Positions 15,023 through 22,521 of a DNA stretch of 27,717 bases are shown piece by piece. The notes beneath the pieces were generated by a model. It ran no database searches. It was not told the DNA's origin and worked only from the letters and a program-made list of their open reading frames with translations. The position numbers and the translations under genes were made by a program. The stretch is from NCBI GenBank assembly GCA_025938035.1, contig JAICQE010000037.1, forward strand, positions 1-27,717, read 5' to 3'. The stretch comes from Vicinamibacteria bacterium. GTDB lineage: Bacteria; Acidobacteriota; Vicinamibacteria; Vicinamibacterales; UBA2999. How positions within the stretch are numbered: the first letter of the stretch is position 1; every line of letters begins with the position of its first letter.

Positions 15023-16323
15023 TTCCCGAACGAGCGCCGGCGGCGGCGACGCCGCCGGCGGCGCGGCGCGCGGTCGGCGGCGTCCGGCTCTCCTTCGTAG
15101 CTGGCCGCGGCTTCGATGAACCCTCTCCAGTGCTCGATCACCTCGGGCACCTGTCCGTGTATCTCGAGCCACGTCAACGCGTCGCGGAACGGACCGCGAT
15201 GCATCAGCGCCCGGCGCGCGCGCGGGGACAATCCCATGTCGATGAGACGGCGCTGCAGACCGAGAATCTGCCGCAGCCGTTCAACGTCGCGCCGCGGCAG
15301 CGGCAGCATCCCGAGCGCCAGCCGCGGTTCCTTTCTCGGTTCGCCATCGCGCGGCGGCGGTGCCGACGACCGGAACGCGTGGCCCAGCGGCACGAGCAGC
15401 GAGCCGAGCAGGACGGCGTTCGTCAGCGTTTCGGGGATGTCGTCGAATCGCCGCCGATAGGCGTCCAGCGCGGCAAGCGACTCCCACAGCCGCTCGGTGG
15501 CGCCGCGCTGCAGCTCCTGCGCCACCGGTTCGAGCAGCCGTCGTTCGGCGAGCATCCGGAACGCGCGTTCGGCCGAGCCCGATCGGAGGAGCTTGTACAG
15601 CTCCTCCATCAGCCGCGCCGGTGCACTGCGGGCGATGTCGAATCGGCGTGCGGCAATCGCCTCGTCGATCGGCGGATCGATGCGGAAGCCGAGCCGCGCG
15701 GCCATGGCGACCGCGCGCAGCATGCGGACCGGGTCCTCCTGAAATCGTTCAACCGGATCGCCGATCGAGCGAACGAGACCGTCCTTCAGGTCCTGCAGGC
15801 CGCCGGTGTAGTCGATGATCGAAAACGAACCGATGTCGTAGAACAGCGCATTGATCGTGAAGTCGCGCCGGAACGCATCCTCTTCGGGCGTGCCGAATGT
15901 GTTGTCGCGGTGCAGCAGTCGATCCGCGCGCTCCGCCGGCTCCGTGGTGTCCTGCCCACCGTCGCCACCAGCCGCGCCTGGAGAGGGTTCGTCGGGTGCG
16001 GCGAGCTCCTGGGCGCTCAGCTGGCGGCGAAACGTCGCGACTTCGATCGTCTTGGGACCGAAACGGACGTGGGCCAGCCGGAACCTGCGACCGATGATCC
16101 AGCAGTTCTTGAAGAGGCGCTTGACCTGGTACGGATGGGCGGAGGTGCCAATGTCGAAGTCCTTCGGCCGGCGGCCGAGGAGGAGATCGCGTACGCTGCC
16201 ACCGACGAGATAGGCGACGTATTCGTTCTGGTGCAGCCGGTACAGCACCTTGAGCGCGTCGGGATCGACCTCTTTCCGCGAGATGGTGTGCTGATCCCGC
16301 GGCACGATCACCGGTTCGCGCAT
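15001..16323 (-). CDS. pcnB: Poly(A) polymerase I/CCA-adding-type nucleotidyltransferase, PcnB-like
   Basis: Protein of 440 residues from the ATG at 16323; the frame extends to 16401, but the shorter form begins like PcnB (VPRDQHTISRKEVDPDALKVLYRL). The class II nucleotidyltransferase head has LVGGSVRDLLLG and the metal-binding pair D55-F-D57. The segment IIGRRFRLAHVRF fits the signature used to separate poly(A) polymerases from CCA-adding enzymes. RRDFTINALFYD and RFQEDPVRMLRAV follow. The enzyme would add 3' A tails to RNA for decay, though a CCA role cannot be excluded without a second paralogue to compare. The C-terminus has ten consecutive Arg residues, a likely RNA-binding tail also seen in proteobacterial PcnB. 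The last codons and stop (GKETGDRR) derive from a heptamer repeat. A TACAAT -10 box lies 7 nt upstream. Confidence 0.82.
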   Translation of the reverse strand: MREPVIVPRDQHTISRKEVDPDALKVLYRLHQNEYVAYLVGGSVRDLLLGRRPKDFDIGTSAHPYQVKRLFKNCWIIGRRFRLAHVRFGPKTIEVATFRRQLSAQELAAPDEPSPGAAGGDGGQDTTEPAERADRLLHRDNTFGTPEEDAFRRDFTINALFYDIGSFSIIDYTGGLQDLKDGLVRSIGDPVERFQEDPVRMLRAVAMAARLGFRIDPPIDEAIAARRFDIARSAPARLMEELYKLLRSGSAERAFRMLAERRLLEPVAQELQRGATERLWESLAALDAYRRRFDDIPETLTNAVLLGSLLVPLGHAFRSSAPPPRDGEPRKEPRLALGMLPLPRRDVERLRQILGLQRRLIDMGLSPRARRALMHRGPFRDALTWLEIHGQVPEVIEHWRGFIEAAASYEGEPDAADRAPRRRRRRRRRRSFGKETGDRR

Positions 16324-16330
16324 CGGCGCA

Positions 16331-16336
16331 ATTGTA
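16331..16336 (-). promoter_or_regulatory. -10 element (TACAAT) for pcnB, probably leaderless
   Basis: On the minus strand TACAAT (plus-strand ATTGTA) ends 7 nt before the ATG at 16323. No Shine-Dalgarno fits between them and no -35 box is evident. Confidence 0.55.
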
Positions 16337-16382
16337 CCAAACGCATTTCGGGGCAGCCGGGCAGCGGACCGACAACGTGATC

Positions 16383-16388
16383 TACGAT
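16383..16388 (+). promoter_or_regulatory. -10 element (TACGAT) for the secreted repeat protein, probably leaderless
   Basis: TACGAT ends 6 nt before the ATG at 16395. It supports this ATG over the longer open frame from 16332. Confidence 0.5.
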
Positions 16389-16394
16389 TCGACC

Positions 16395-17192
16395 ATGACA
16401 CGCCTCGTGGTAACGCTGGCGCTCGCGGTCCTGCCGGCCGCCTCCGTGGCGGCGCAGCCGGCTGCGCTGGCTCGTGCTCGCGCGCTGTACAACTCGGGGA
16501 GTTATGACGCGGCGATTGACGCTGCCGCGGCGGCGCGCGTCGACCCGAAGGTCGGGGATGCGGCGTCGCTGGTCCTCGGACGCGCCCACCTGGAGCGCTT
16601 TCGCTCCGGAGGCGCCGCCGACGATCTGGCGGCGGCGCGTACGAGCCTGGCCGCCGTACGGATCGACGCGCTGACGCCGCGCGATCAACTCGACCTGCTC
16701 ATTGGCCTCGGACAGACCCTCTATTTCGGCGACGCCTTCGGTGCCGCGGCCGACGTGTTCGACAACGCACTGGGACGTGCGGCACTGCTCGGCGTTGGCG
16801 AGCGCGGCAAGCTCCTCGACTGGTGGTCGAACGCGCTCGACCGTCAGGCCCAGGCGCGTCCGGCCGATCGCCGCAGCCCCGTGTATGCGCGCATCGTCGA
16901 GCGGATGGAGGACGAGCTGCGCGACGACCCCGGCAGCGCTGTCGCGAACTACTGGCTCGTCGTGGGCGCGCGCGGGAGCGGAGATCTCGATCGCGCATGG
17001 GATGCCGCAGTCGCGGGCTGGGTCCGCGCCGCGCTCGGCGCCGATGCCGCGGACCTGCGCGCCGATCTCGATCGGGTCGCGATGGAAGTGCTCATCCCCG
17101 AACGCGCTCGGATGCGTCCGGTTCGTGAACAGGCGGACGGCGCCGCCGCCATGCGCGCCGAATGGGAAAAGCTGAAAACGGATTGGAAATGA
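16395..17192 (+). CDS. Secreted Ala-rich helical (TPR-like) protein of unknown function
   Basis: Protein of 265 residues with a clear Sec signal peptide (about residues 1-21: short basic start, Leu/Ala/Val core, and ASVAAQ before the probable cleavage site). The mature part is almost entirely helical and Ala/Arg-rich. Paired helices such as LARARALYNSGSYDAAIDAAAAAR and LLIGLGQTLYFGDAFGAAADVFDNAL have the spacing of tetratricopeptide repeats. TPR proteins in the periplasm usually scaffold other proteins. No catalytic motif is visible, and I do not recognise a named family. The stop codon at 17190-17192 is directly followed by the left arm of the inverted-repeat element. Confidence 0.75.
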   Translation: MTRLVVTLALAVLPAASVAAQPAALARARALYNSGSYDAAIDAAAAARVDPKVGDAASLVLGRAHLERFRSGGAADDLAAARTSLAAVRIDALTPRDQLDLLIGLGQTLYFGDAFGAAADVFDNALGRAALLGVGERGKLLDWWSNALDRQAQARPADRRSPVYARIVERMEDELRDDPGSAVANYWLVVGARGSGDLDRAWDAAVAGWVRAALGADAADLRADLDRVAMEVLIPERARMRPVREQADGAAAMRAEWEKLKTDWK

Positions 17193-17703
17193 GCAGGCCT
17201 CAGGCCTCAGGAATCAGGCCTCAGGGCTGGTCCAGACATCAGTGACGGCTTTGGTGATTCGGGCCCAAAGTCTTTAGGCGTTAACGGCAGCGGCCGCGTT
17301 CGAGTGATGCGACCAATCCGTTGATCATTCGCCCCACTTCCGCTGCGTCACGAATGAGCGCTTCTGCTTCGACCTCACTGACGATTCCGATTCGAGTGCC
17401 CACGGTTAGCTGCGTCTCCCGCTCCGCGCCGGAGGCGTGCGCCGTCCAGAGGTGCTGAACAATAGAAGGCTGTCGAATGCCGCGAGAAGCCCTCCGCGAC
17501 GTTTGAAGGAATCGACAGCGATGACTTGCGAACCTGATAACCCAGGGCAGGCTGCTCGTCGCGCGGGAACCGACATGCGATCTCGTACGCGGTTTCTGAT
17601 CACCGGCCCAACGACTTCGATTCTCAGTTACTGCGTACCTCTCGCCTCGTCCCCGATCCCTTGACCAGCCCTGAGGCCTGAGCCCTGATTCCTGAGGCCT
17701 GCC
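17193..17703. repeat. 511-bp element bounded by inverted heptamer-repeat arms
   Basis: The left arm (17193-17232) and right arm (17663-17703) are near-perfect inverted repeats of about 40 nt. Each is built from four heptamers of consensus GCCTCAG (variants GAATCAG, GGCTCAG; CTGAGGC on the other arm) and ends inward with an identical GGCTGGTC. The order of the variant units differs between arms, so they are related but not simple copies. The element fits exactly between two convergent genes: the left arm begins on the base after one stop codon, and the right arm ends one base before the polA stop triplet. It has no transposase and no obvious target-site duplication. The interior holds a broken four-helix-bundle gene. 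RNA from either strand could fold into a long stem with the reading frame in its loop, the layout of 23S rRNA intervening sequences. Confidence 0.85.
17281..17615 (-). pseudogene. Degraded four-helix-bundle gene (S23/Avd-like, 23S rRNA IVS-protein family)
   Basis: Conceptual translation on the minus strand recovers most of a four-helix-bundle protein, but split between frames. The C-terminal 59 residues are intact from 17460 to the TAA at 17281-17283, starting VQHLWTAHASG, including ETQL and ending EVGRMINGLVASL. The preceding part (about 17598-17462) is in another frame: TAYEIACRFPRDEQ, then VRKSSLSIPSNVAEGF and HSTAFY. One extra T near 17461-17462 accounts for the shift. A further disruption lies near 17590-17602, where an in-frame TGA occurs at 17600-17602 and W..DQK continues only in a third frame. 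Functional relatives are about 115-125 residues, are found in 23S rRNA intervening sequences and as loose intergenic genes, and share the fold of Avd of diversity-generating retroelements. No reverse transcriptase or rRNA is nearby. Confidence 0.8.
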
Positions 17704-17704
17704 T

Positions 17705-20452
17705 TTAAGGCTTCGCGTCTCTCCAATTCTCGGCGATGCCGACGTCCACGGTCAGCGGCACGCTCAGCGCCATCGCGTTCTCCATTCGATCGCGGACGAG
17801 CGCCGCTGCGGCGTCGGCTTCGTCGCGCGGACTCTCGAACAGCAGCTCGTCGTGAACGGTGAGGATCATCCGTGTCTTCAGCCCGCGGCGTGGAAGCTCC
17901 GCGTGCAGATCGATCATGGCCTTCTTGAGGATGTCCGCCGCTGAGCCCTGAATCGGCATATTGACGGCCTCGCGCTCGGCCGGCGCGCGCATCTGTAATT
18001 GGGGGCTGGTTTGGTTCGGCACCAGCCGCCGGCGCCCGGCCATCGTCCGGACGACGCCCGTCACGCGCGCCTCGTCGAGGAGGCGATCGATGAAGGCGCG
18101 AACCCGGGGAAAGCCGGCGAAGTACGCGTCGATGAATTCCTGCGCGGCTTCCTGCGTCACGTTGATGTCGCGCGACAGCGTGAACGGCGTCTTTCCGTAG
18201 AGGACGGCATAGTTGACCATCTTCGAGCGGCTGCGCAGCACGTGCCTGTCGAGCCCGCTGTCGGGCCCGAACAGCTTCAACCCCGTGCGCTCGTGGATGT
18301 CCTCGCCGGTTCGGAACGCTTCGATCAGCGCTTCCTCGCCGGCCATGTGCGCGAGCACCCGTAACTCAATCTGCGAGTAGTCGGCGGAAATCAGCACGTG
18401 ATCCGGCGCGGCGATGAAGGCGCGGCGGATCTCCCGCCCCAGTTCCGTGCGAATCGGAATGTTCTGCAGGTTTGGATCGGAGCTGCTCAGGCGCCCGGTG
18501 GCCGCAACAGCCTGGTTGAAACAGGTGTGTACACGGCCGGTCTCGGGATGCACCATCAGCGGCAGCGCGTCGATGTAGGTGCTCTTCAGCTTGTGCAGCG
18601 CGCGCCACTCGAGAACGAGGCGCGGCAGGTCGTGCGACAGCGCGAGCTCCTCCAGGACCTCCGCCGCCGTGGACTGGGATCGCGTTTTCCCCGTTTTCTT
18701 CCCCGGGGTGAGCTGCAGCTTTTCAAAGAGGATGCGGCCCAGCTGCTGCGGTGAGTTGATGTTGAACTCTTCGCCGGCGAGTTCGAAGATGCGCGCCGTG
18801 TACCCGGCCAGTTCCTGCTCGACATGGCGCGACTGGGCGCCCAGGGCCACCGCGTCCAGCCCGATGCCGGCGCGTTCGATGTCGGCCAGCACCGGAATCA
18901 GCGGCATCTCGAGCTCGCGATAGACCGGCTCCAGGTGGTCGGTGACGAGCAGCGGCGCCAGCCGGTTCGACAGCTGGCGGGCGAGGTCGGCCCGCTCGCC
19001 CGCGTAATTGAGGAGCGCCTCGGGCGCGAGCCGGGCGAACGACACGGCCCTGGCACCGCGTCCGCAGACGTCTTCGTCCGTCAGTGCCTTGTAGCCGAGG
19101 TGCTCGAGCGAGGTCTCTTCGAGCGGGTGACCGGACCGCGTGGCGTCGAGGAGATAGCTGGCAAGCATCGAATCGAACGCCACGCCGCGAAGCGCGATTG
19201 CATGTCCGGCGAGCACGATGATTTCGAACTTGACGTCGTGCCCCACCTTGCGGACGGCCTCATCTTCGAAGATCGTCCGCAGTCGATCGAGGGCGGCCCG
19301 CGCATCGACTTGCGTCGGCGCCGCGGCGCTGGCCAGCAGGTCGTCGTTCGTGTCGGCGTTCTGGTGACCGAGCGGTACGTAGCGGGCGTCGCGATCGCGT
19401 GTGGAAAAGGCGATGCCGACGATGCGCGCCCGCATGGCGGACGGCGAATCCGGGATGATCCTGAAGGCGAACTCGCCGGCCCGCCGCAGATCCTCGATGA
19501 GCGCATCGAGCTCGGTCAGCGTCGGGACGAGCCGGTAATCCTTCTGAATCGTGTCCGCCGTCGGCGCGTAGTCGTTGACGAGAGTCCGGAACGCGAGGCG
19601 GGTAAACAGCTCGTAGCATCGTTCGCGCGACGCGCCGCGATAGCGCAACGACTCGAAGTCGATGTCGAGCGGAACGTCCGTGCGAATGGTGACGAGCTCC
19701 CGGCTGCGCAGCGCGTCTTCCCGATGCGTGGACAAGGTCTCGCGCTGTTTCGGTTTCAGCTCGCCCAGCCGTTCGAGCATCGCGTCGAGCCCACCGAACT
19801 GCGTGACGAGGTCGACGGCTCCCTTCTTGCCGATCCCGGGAACGCCGGCGACGTTGTCGCTGGTGTCGCCGACGAGCGCCAGCACGTCGGTGACCTGTTC
19901 CGGCCGTACGCCGAACTTCTCGACGACCCCGTCGCTGTCGAACCAGGCGCCGTCCTCGCGCGGATCGTAGACGCGGATTCCCGAGCCGACCATCTGAAAG
20001 AAATCCTTGTCGATCGAGACGATGGCGACCTCGAAGCCGTCGGCGCGCGCACGCGTGGCCACGGTTCCGATGACGTCGTCGGCCTCGTAGCCGGCCGCCG
20101 TCAGGATCGGCACGCCCATCGCCTCGCATGCCTGATGGACCCAGTTGATCTGCTCGGCCAGGTCGTCCGGCATCGCCGCCCGGTTGGCCTTGTAGTCGGC
20201 GACCAGCTGATCGCGAAAGGTCGGCCCGGCGAGGTCGAACGATGCCGCGATGTACTCCGGGTGGTGATCGGCGATCAGCTTGCGAAGCATGGTGACGAAG
20301 ACGTAGACCGCATGGGTGGTCTGTCCTTCCTGATTCGACAGTCCGCGCCCACGGAACGCATGATAGGCCCGGTACATCTGTGAGCTTCCGTCGATCAGAA
20401 AGAGGGTGCGGCGGGCCTGCCCTGCGCGAGTGTCAGCGAGCCGAACGGCCAT
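17705..20452 (-). CDS. polA: DNA polymerase I, proofreading site degenerate
   Basis: Full three-domain enzyme of 915 residues. Residues 15-300 are the 5' nuclease (LFLIDGSSQMYRAYHAF, GYEADDVIGT, VSIDKDFFQM, GDTSDNVAGVPGIGKKGA). Residues about 310-500 keep the 3'-5' exonuclease fold, but its metal ligands are gone: R331 and I333 replace the Asp and Glu of motif Exo I, E410 the Exo II Asp, and R487 the Exo III Asp. The polymerase domain is intact: DYSQIELR at 691-698, R740 and K744 of the O-helix, YG at 752-753, and VHDE at 866-869. Y748 stands where E. coli has Phe762. It fills gaps, removes RNA primers and repairs DNA, presumably without proofreading. The 3' end abuts the inverted-repeat element. 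GATACT lies 9 nt upstream of the ATG as a possible -10 box. Confidence 0.97.
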   Translation of the reverse strand: MAVRLADTRAGQARRTLFLIDGSSQMYRAYHAFRGRGLSNQEGQTTHAVYVFVTMLRKLIADHHPEYIAASFDLAGPTFRDQLVADYKANRAAMPDDLAEQINWVHQACEAMGVPILTAAGYEADDVIGTVATRARADGFEVAIVSIDKDFFQMVGSGIRVYDPREDGAWFDSDGVVEKFGVRPEQVTDVLALVGDTSDNVAGVPGIGKKGAVDLVTQFGGLDAMLERLGELKPKQRETLSTHREDALRSRELVTIRTDVPLDIDFESLRYRGASRERCYELFTRLAFRTLVNDYAPTADTIQKDYRLVPTLTELDALIEDLRRAGEFAFRIIPDSPSAMRARIVGIAFSTRDRDARYVPLGHQNADTNDDLLASAAAPTQVDARAALDRLRTIFEDEAVRKVGHDVKFEIIVLAGHAIALRGVAFDSMLASYLLDATRSGHPLEETSLEHLGYKALTDEDVCGRGARAVSFARLAPEALLNYAGERADLARQLSNRLAPLLVTDHLEPVYRELEMPLIPVLADIERAGIGLDAVALGAQSRHVEQELAGYTARIFELAGEEFNINSPQQLGRILFEKLQLTPGKKTGKTRSQSTAAEVLEELALSHDLPRLVLEWRALHKLKSTYIDALPLMVHPETGRVHTCFNQAVAATGRLSSSDPNLQNIPIRTELGREIRRAFIAAPDHVLISADYSQIELRVLAHMAGEEALIEAFRTGEDIHERTGLKLFGPDSGLDRHVLRSRSKMVNYAVLYGKTPFTLSRDINVTQEAAQEFIDAYFAGFPRVRAFIDRLLDEARVTGVVRTMAGRRRLVPNQTSPQLQMRAPAEREAVNMPIQGSAADILKKAMIDLHAELPRRGLKTRMILTVHDELLFESPRDEADAAAALVRDRMENAMALSVPLTVDVGIAENWRDAKP

Positions 20453-20461
20453 GTGTCAGGA

Positions 20462-20467
20462 AGTATC
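20462..20467 (-). promoter_or_regulatory. Possible -10 element (GATACT) for polA
   Basis: On the minus strand GATACT, a near match to TATACT, ends 9 nt before the polA ATG at 20452. It lies in the 34-bp divergent spacer next to the plus-strand TATGAT. Confidence 0.35.
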
Positions 20468-20472
20468 TCAGA

Positions 20473-20478
20473 TATGAT
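20473..20478 (+). promoter_or_regulatory. -10 element (TATGAT) for the lipoprotein-like gene, probably leaderless
   Basis: TATGAT ends 8 nt before the ATG at 20487, with no Shine-Dalgarno between. Together with the opposite-strand GATACT, two promoters would be packed into 34 bp. Confidence 0.5.
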
Positions 20479-20486
20479 TGCTGGTC

Positions 20487-21236
20487 ATGCCGATTGCAGG
20501 ACGCGTCGCCGTGTGCGTCGTGCTCTGCTGTAGTGCGATAGCCACCGCATGCAGCGGTCGCGTGCTCAAGCCGCAGTACGAGTACGAAGAGGAGTTGTAC
20601 CTCGGTCTCGACGGCTCGGCGACGCTCAATCTCAACGCGTCGGTGCCCGCGCTTGTCGCGCTGCACGGCGTTGACCTGCCCACCGACGCTCGCGCGCGGC
20701 TCGATCGCGACCGTGTCCGCGCGCTGTTTGCGCATCCGGACTCCGCCGTCGCACTCAGCACGTCGCGGCACGACGGTCGTCGGTTTGTCCACGTCAGCGT
20801 TCAGGTGGACGACGTCCGCAGGCTGGCGCAGATCCGGATGTTCGGATGGTCCAGGTACGAGTTCCGCCGCGACAGCGATCGCATCGAGTTCAATCAGGTC
20901 GTCGGACCGTCTGCCGGCCGCCATGTCAGCGACGTCGGATGGGATGGCAGCGAGCTGGTCGCCTTCCGGTTGCACCTGCCGAGCGAGATCCTGTTCCACA
21001 ACAGCTCCGCCCACGTGCGCCGCGGCAACATTCTCGAGTGGGAACAGCCGCTCTCCGTCCGCACAGACGGGGAGCCGCTGGACCTCCGCGTCCAGATGGC
21101 GCCCGAGTCGATCCTGTACAGGACGCTGCTCTTGTTCGGCTCGACGGTGGTCGCCGCCGCGCTCACGTTTGCCGCCGTTGTGTGGTGGCTCGCCCGCCGC
21201 GGACGCCAGACCGACGTCGCGGAGTCGCCCGTCTGA
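20487..21236 (+). CDS. Predicted lipoprotein-like protein with a C-terminal membrane anchor
   Basis: Protein of 249 residues. The N-terminus is a signal sequence (hydrophobic residues 5-18) followed by a Cys in ATACSG, a possible but non-ideal lipobox. The middle is mainly beta-strand and starts with the pattern YLGLDGSATLNLNASVP. A single transmembrane helix (about residues 214-236, LLLFGSTVVAAALTF) is followed by WWLARRG and a short cytosolic tail. This layout (Cys signal, beta domain with D-G-S-A-T, C-terminal TM) recalls LppM-type proteins; that is an impression, not an assignment. The start chosen is the ATG at 20487, behind a -10 element; a TTG three codons earlier is less likely. The stop overlaps the next gene's ATG (TGATG), so the two products are translationally coupled. 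Confidence 0.75.
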   Translation: MPIAGRVAVCVVLCCSAIATACSGRVLKPQYEYEEELYLGLDGSATLNLNASVPALVALHGVDLPTDARARLDRDRVRALFAHPDSAVALSTSRHDGRRFVHVSVQVDDVRRLAQIRMFGWSRYEFRRDSDRIEFNQVVGPSAGRHVSDVGWDGSELVAFRLHLPSEILFHNSSAHVRRGNILEWEQPLSVRTDGEPLDLRVQMAPESILYRTLLLFGSTVVAAALTFAAVVWWLARRGRQTDVAESPV

Positions 21237-21835
21237 TGCGGCCGCAGGCGCCATGGCCCGCAGTGCTGCGGTGCGGCCGCTGTGGCCGCGTCGCCGCGTG
21301 GCCCGACGCGCGCCTCCAGGTGGTGTGCGGCTGCCGGCCGCGCGTCGATCTCGCTCCGCCGCTGGTGCGTGAAGCCACGGCCGCGGACCGCGAGGTTGCC
21401 GAGGACATCTTCCGCCGCGAGTTCGGCGGCCGTCAGCTCGTTGCCGACGGCCAGCCGGTGACGCCCGAGCACGCGGATCTGCTCGTCGCCGAGACGGAGG
21501 GCGGCGTGTCGGGTGCGCTGGCGTGGCGGCGCCTCTCAGCGGCGCTGCACATCATCGCGCTGGCGACGGATCCGATGTGGCAGCGTGCCGGGATTGGAAG
21601 CTACCTGCTGGCCGAAGCGGAGCTGCTCGCCCGCCGGCTCGAACTGGGAAGAGTCGTCGTCACGCTTTCGAACGACAACATTCCGGCGCAGTATTTCTAC
21701 CTGCGCCGGGGATATCGGGTCACCCGGGTGCTGCCCGGCGCCATTGCCGCTCAGCCGCAGAATGAAGGGCTCGTCGGCTTCGCGGACATTCCGATCGTCG
21801 ACGAGCTGCAGCTCTCGAAGGACCTGCCGGCCTAG
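21236..21835 (+). CDS. GNAT-family N-acetyltransferase with an N-terminal zinc-ribbon-like segment
   Basis: Protein of 199 residues. Residues 12-28 contain Cys pairs (LRCGRCG and VCGCRP), a probable small zinc ribbon. Residues about 40-190 are a GNAT domain: the acetyl-CoA loop is MWQRAGIGSYLLAEAE (Q-x-x-G-I-G), preceded by the beta-strand LHIIALATDP and followed by LSNDNIPAQYFYLRRGYR, the typical N-x-x-A-x-x-F/Y-Y-x-x-x-G-F motif. It acetylates an unknown amine. The ATG overlaps the stop of the lipoprotein-like gene (TGATG at 21234-21238), so both are made together. The TAG stop shares the palindrome CTAG with the stop of the convergent BON gene. Confidence 0.85.
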   Translation: MRPQAPWPAVLRCGRCGRVAAWPDARLQVVCGCRPRVDLAPPLVREATAADREVAEDIFRREFGGRQLVADGQPVTPEHADLLVAETEGGVSGALAWRRLSAALHIIALATDPMWQRAGIGSYLLAEAELLARRLELGRVVVTLSNDNIPAQYFYLRRGYRVTRVLPGAIAAQPQNEGLVGFADIPIVDELQLSKDLPA

Positions 21836-22374
21836 AGCTTTTCGAGCTCCTTCTTCATTTCCTCGTCGGTTCGCAATTCGTTCTTCACCGAAAACGCCTG
21901 GAACATCGAGGCGATCGTGTACGCCAGCTGCCGGTCGACGTTGTTGTTGACGACGCCTTCCAGCGTCACCCGGCCGCGCTCGACGATGATGTGAATCGGC
22001 GGGTTGACCTGCGCGCCGTACCGTGAGAGCGACGCGTTGCTGTAAATCGCGTCGGCGATTCCTCTACGCAGCTCGTCGTCGGACTTCGATGCCGGCAGAA
22101 TCTCGAGCAGGTTGTTGACCGCTTTGACGCCGCGCACCTTGGCGACGCGTTCTCCCAGATCGTCCTTCTTGAACGGCATCAGCACTTTCCCGGTCAGCGT
22201 GACGACACCGTCCTTGATCCGGGCATTCACCGAGTCGAACACCGTGAAGTGCGAGTAGGTGAGGACCTGCCGCTGCACGTTGCGGAAGATCTGTAACGAC
22301 GAGGGGTCCTGCGCAAAAGCAGGAACAGTCAGCGCGAGTACCACCAACGCTGACGCGAGAAACCGTGTCCACAT
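21832..22374 (-). CDS. Periplasmic protein with two BON domains
   Basis: Protein of 180 residues with a Sec signal peptide (hydrophobic residues 4-18, cleavage near FAQ). Two BON-type modules follow: one with VNARIKDGVVTLTGKV and VAKVRGVKAVNNLLEIL, the other with DAIYSNASLSRYG, IIVERGRVTLEGVV and a trailing helix. BON domains bind phospholipid or peptidoglycan-associated surfaces and help envelope stability, as in OsmY. The ATG at 22374 is well supported by a perfect AGGAGG on the minus strand (22382-22387), making this one of the few SD-led genes here. The frame is open to 22443 but without a better start. The gene converges on the GNAT gene with a 4-bp overlap of stop codons. Confidence 0.9.
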   Translation of the reverse strand: MWTRFLASALVVLALTVPAFAQDPSSLQIFRNVQRQVLTYSHFTVFDSVNARIKDGVVTLTGKVLMPFKKDDLGERVAKVRGVKAVNNLLEILPASKSDDELRRGIADAIYSNASLSRYGAQVNPPIHIIVERGRVTLEGVVNNNVDRQLAYTIASMFQAFSVKNELRTDEEMKKELEKL

Positions 22375-22441
22375 GTGACTTCCTCCTGAGGTGGAGACCG
22401 GCGCGGTCGCGGCTATGACACAGGGTATGACGCGCGGCCGC

Positions 22442-22447
22442 ATTGTA
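22442..22447 (-). promoter_or_regulatory. Possible -10 element (TACAAT) for the BON gene
   Basis: TACAAT on the minus strand lies 67 nt upstream of the ATG at 22374. Unlike the leaderless genes, this would give a leader of about 60 nt ending with the AGGAGG site. The 147-bp spacer to the ZIP gene otherwise shows nothing recognisable. Confidence 0.35.
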
Positions 22448-22521
22448 GTGGGTCCAGGGCCGCGCCAGCCTCCAGACGCTCCGACGGCAAAGCTTCTGCC
22501 AGCCGAAGTGCGCCGATCTGC

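Noticed and set aside
17406..17603. Small minus-strand protein of 65 codons beginning MIRNRVRDRM
   Set aside because: It is the wrong frame of the decayed four-helix-bundle gene; family-like peptides appear only in the other frames.
17193..17703. Classical insertion sequence
   Set aside because: It has inverted ends but no transposase frame and no target-site duplication; the only interior gene is the broken four-helix-bundle one.
18824..20383. A long plus-strand open frame of 519 codons opposite polA
   Set aside because: It is antisense to polA, Arg-rich and without family motifs. High-GC coding DNA commonly leaves such frames open. The same applies to 9438-10355, 10359-11690 and 11263-12597 opposite metG and rmuC, and 15130-16380 opposite pcnB.
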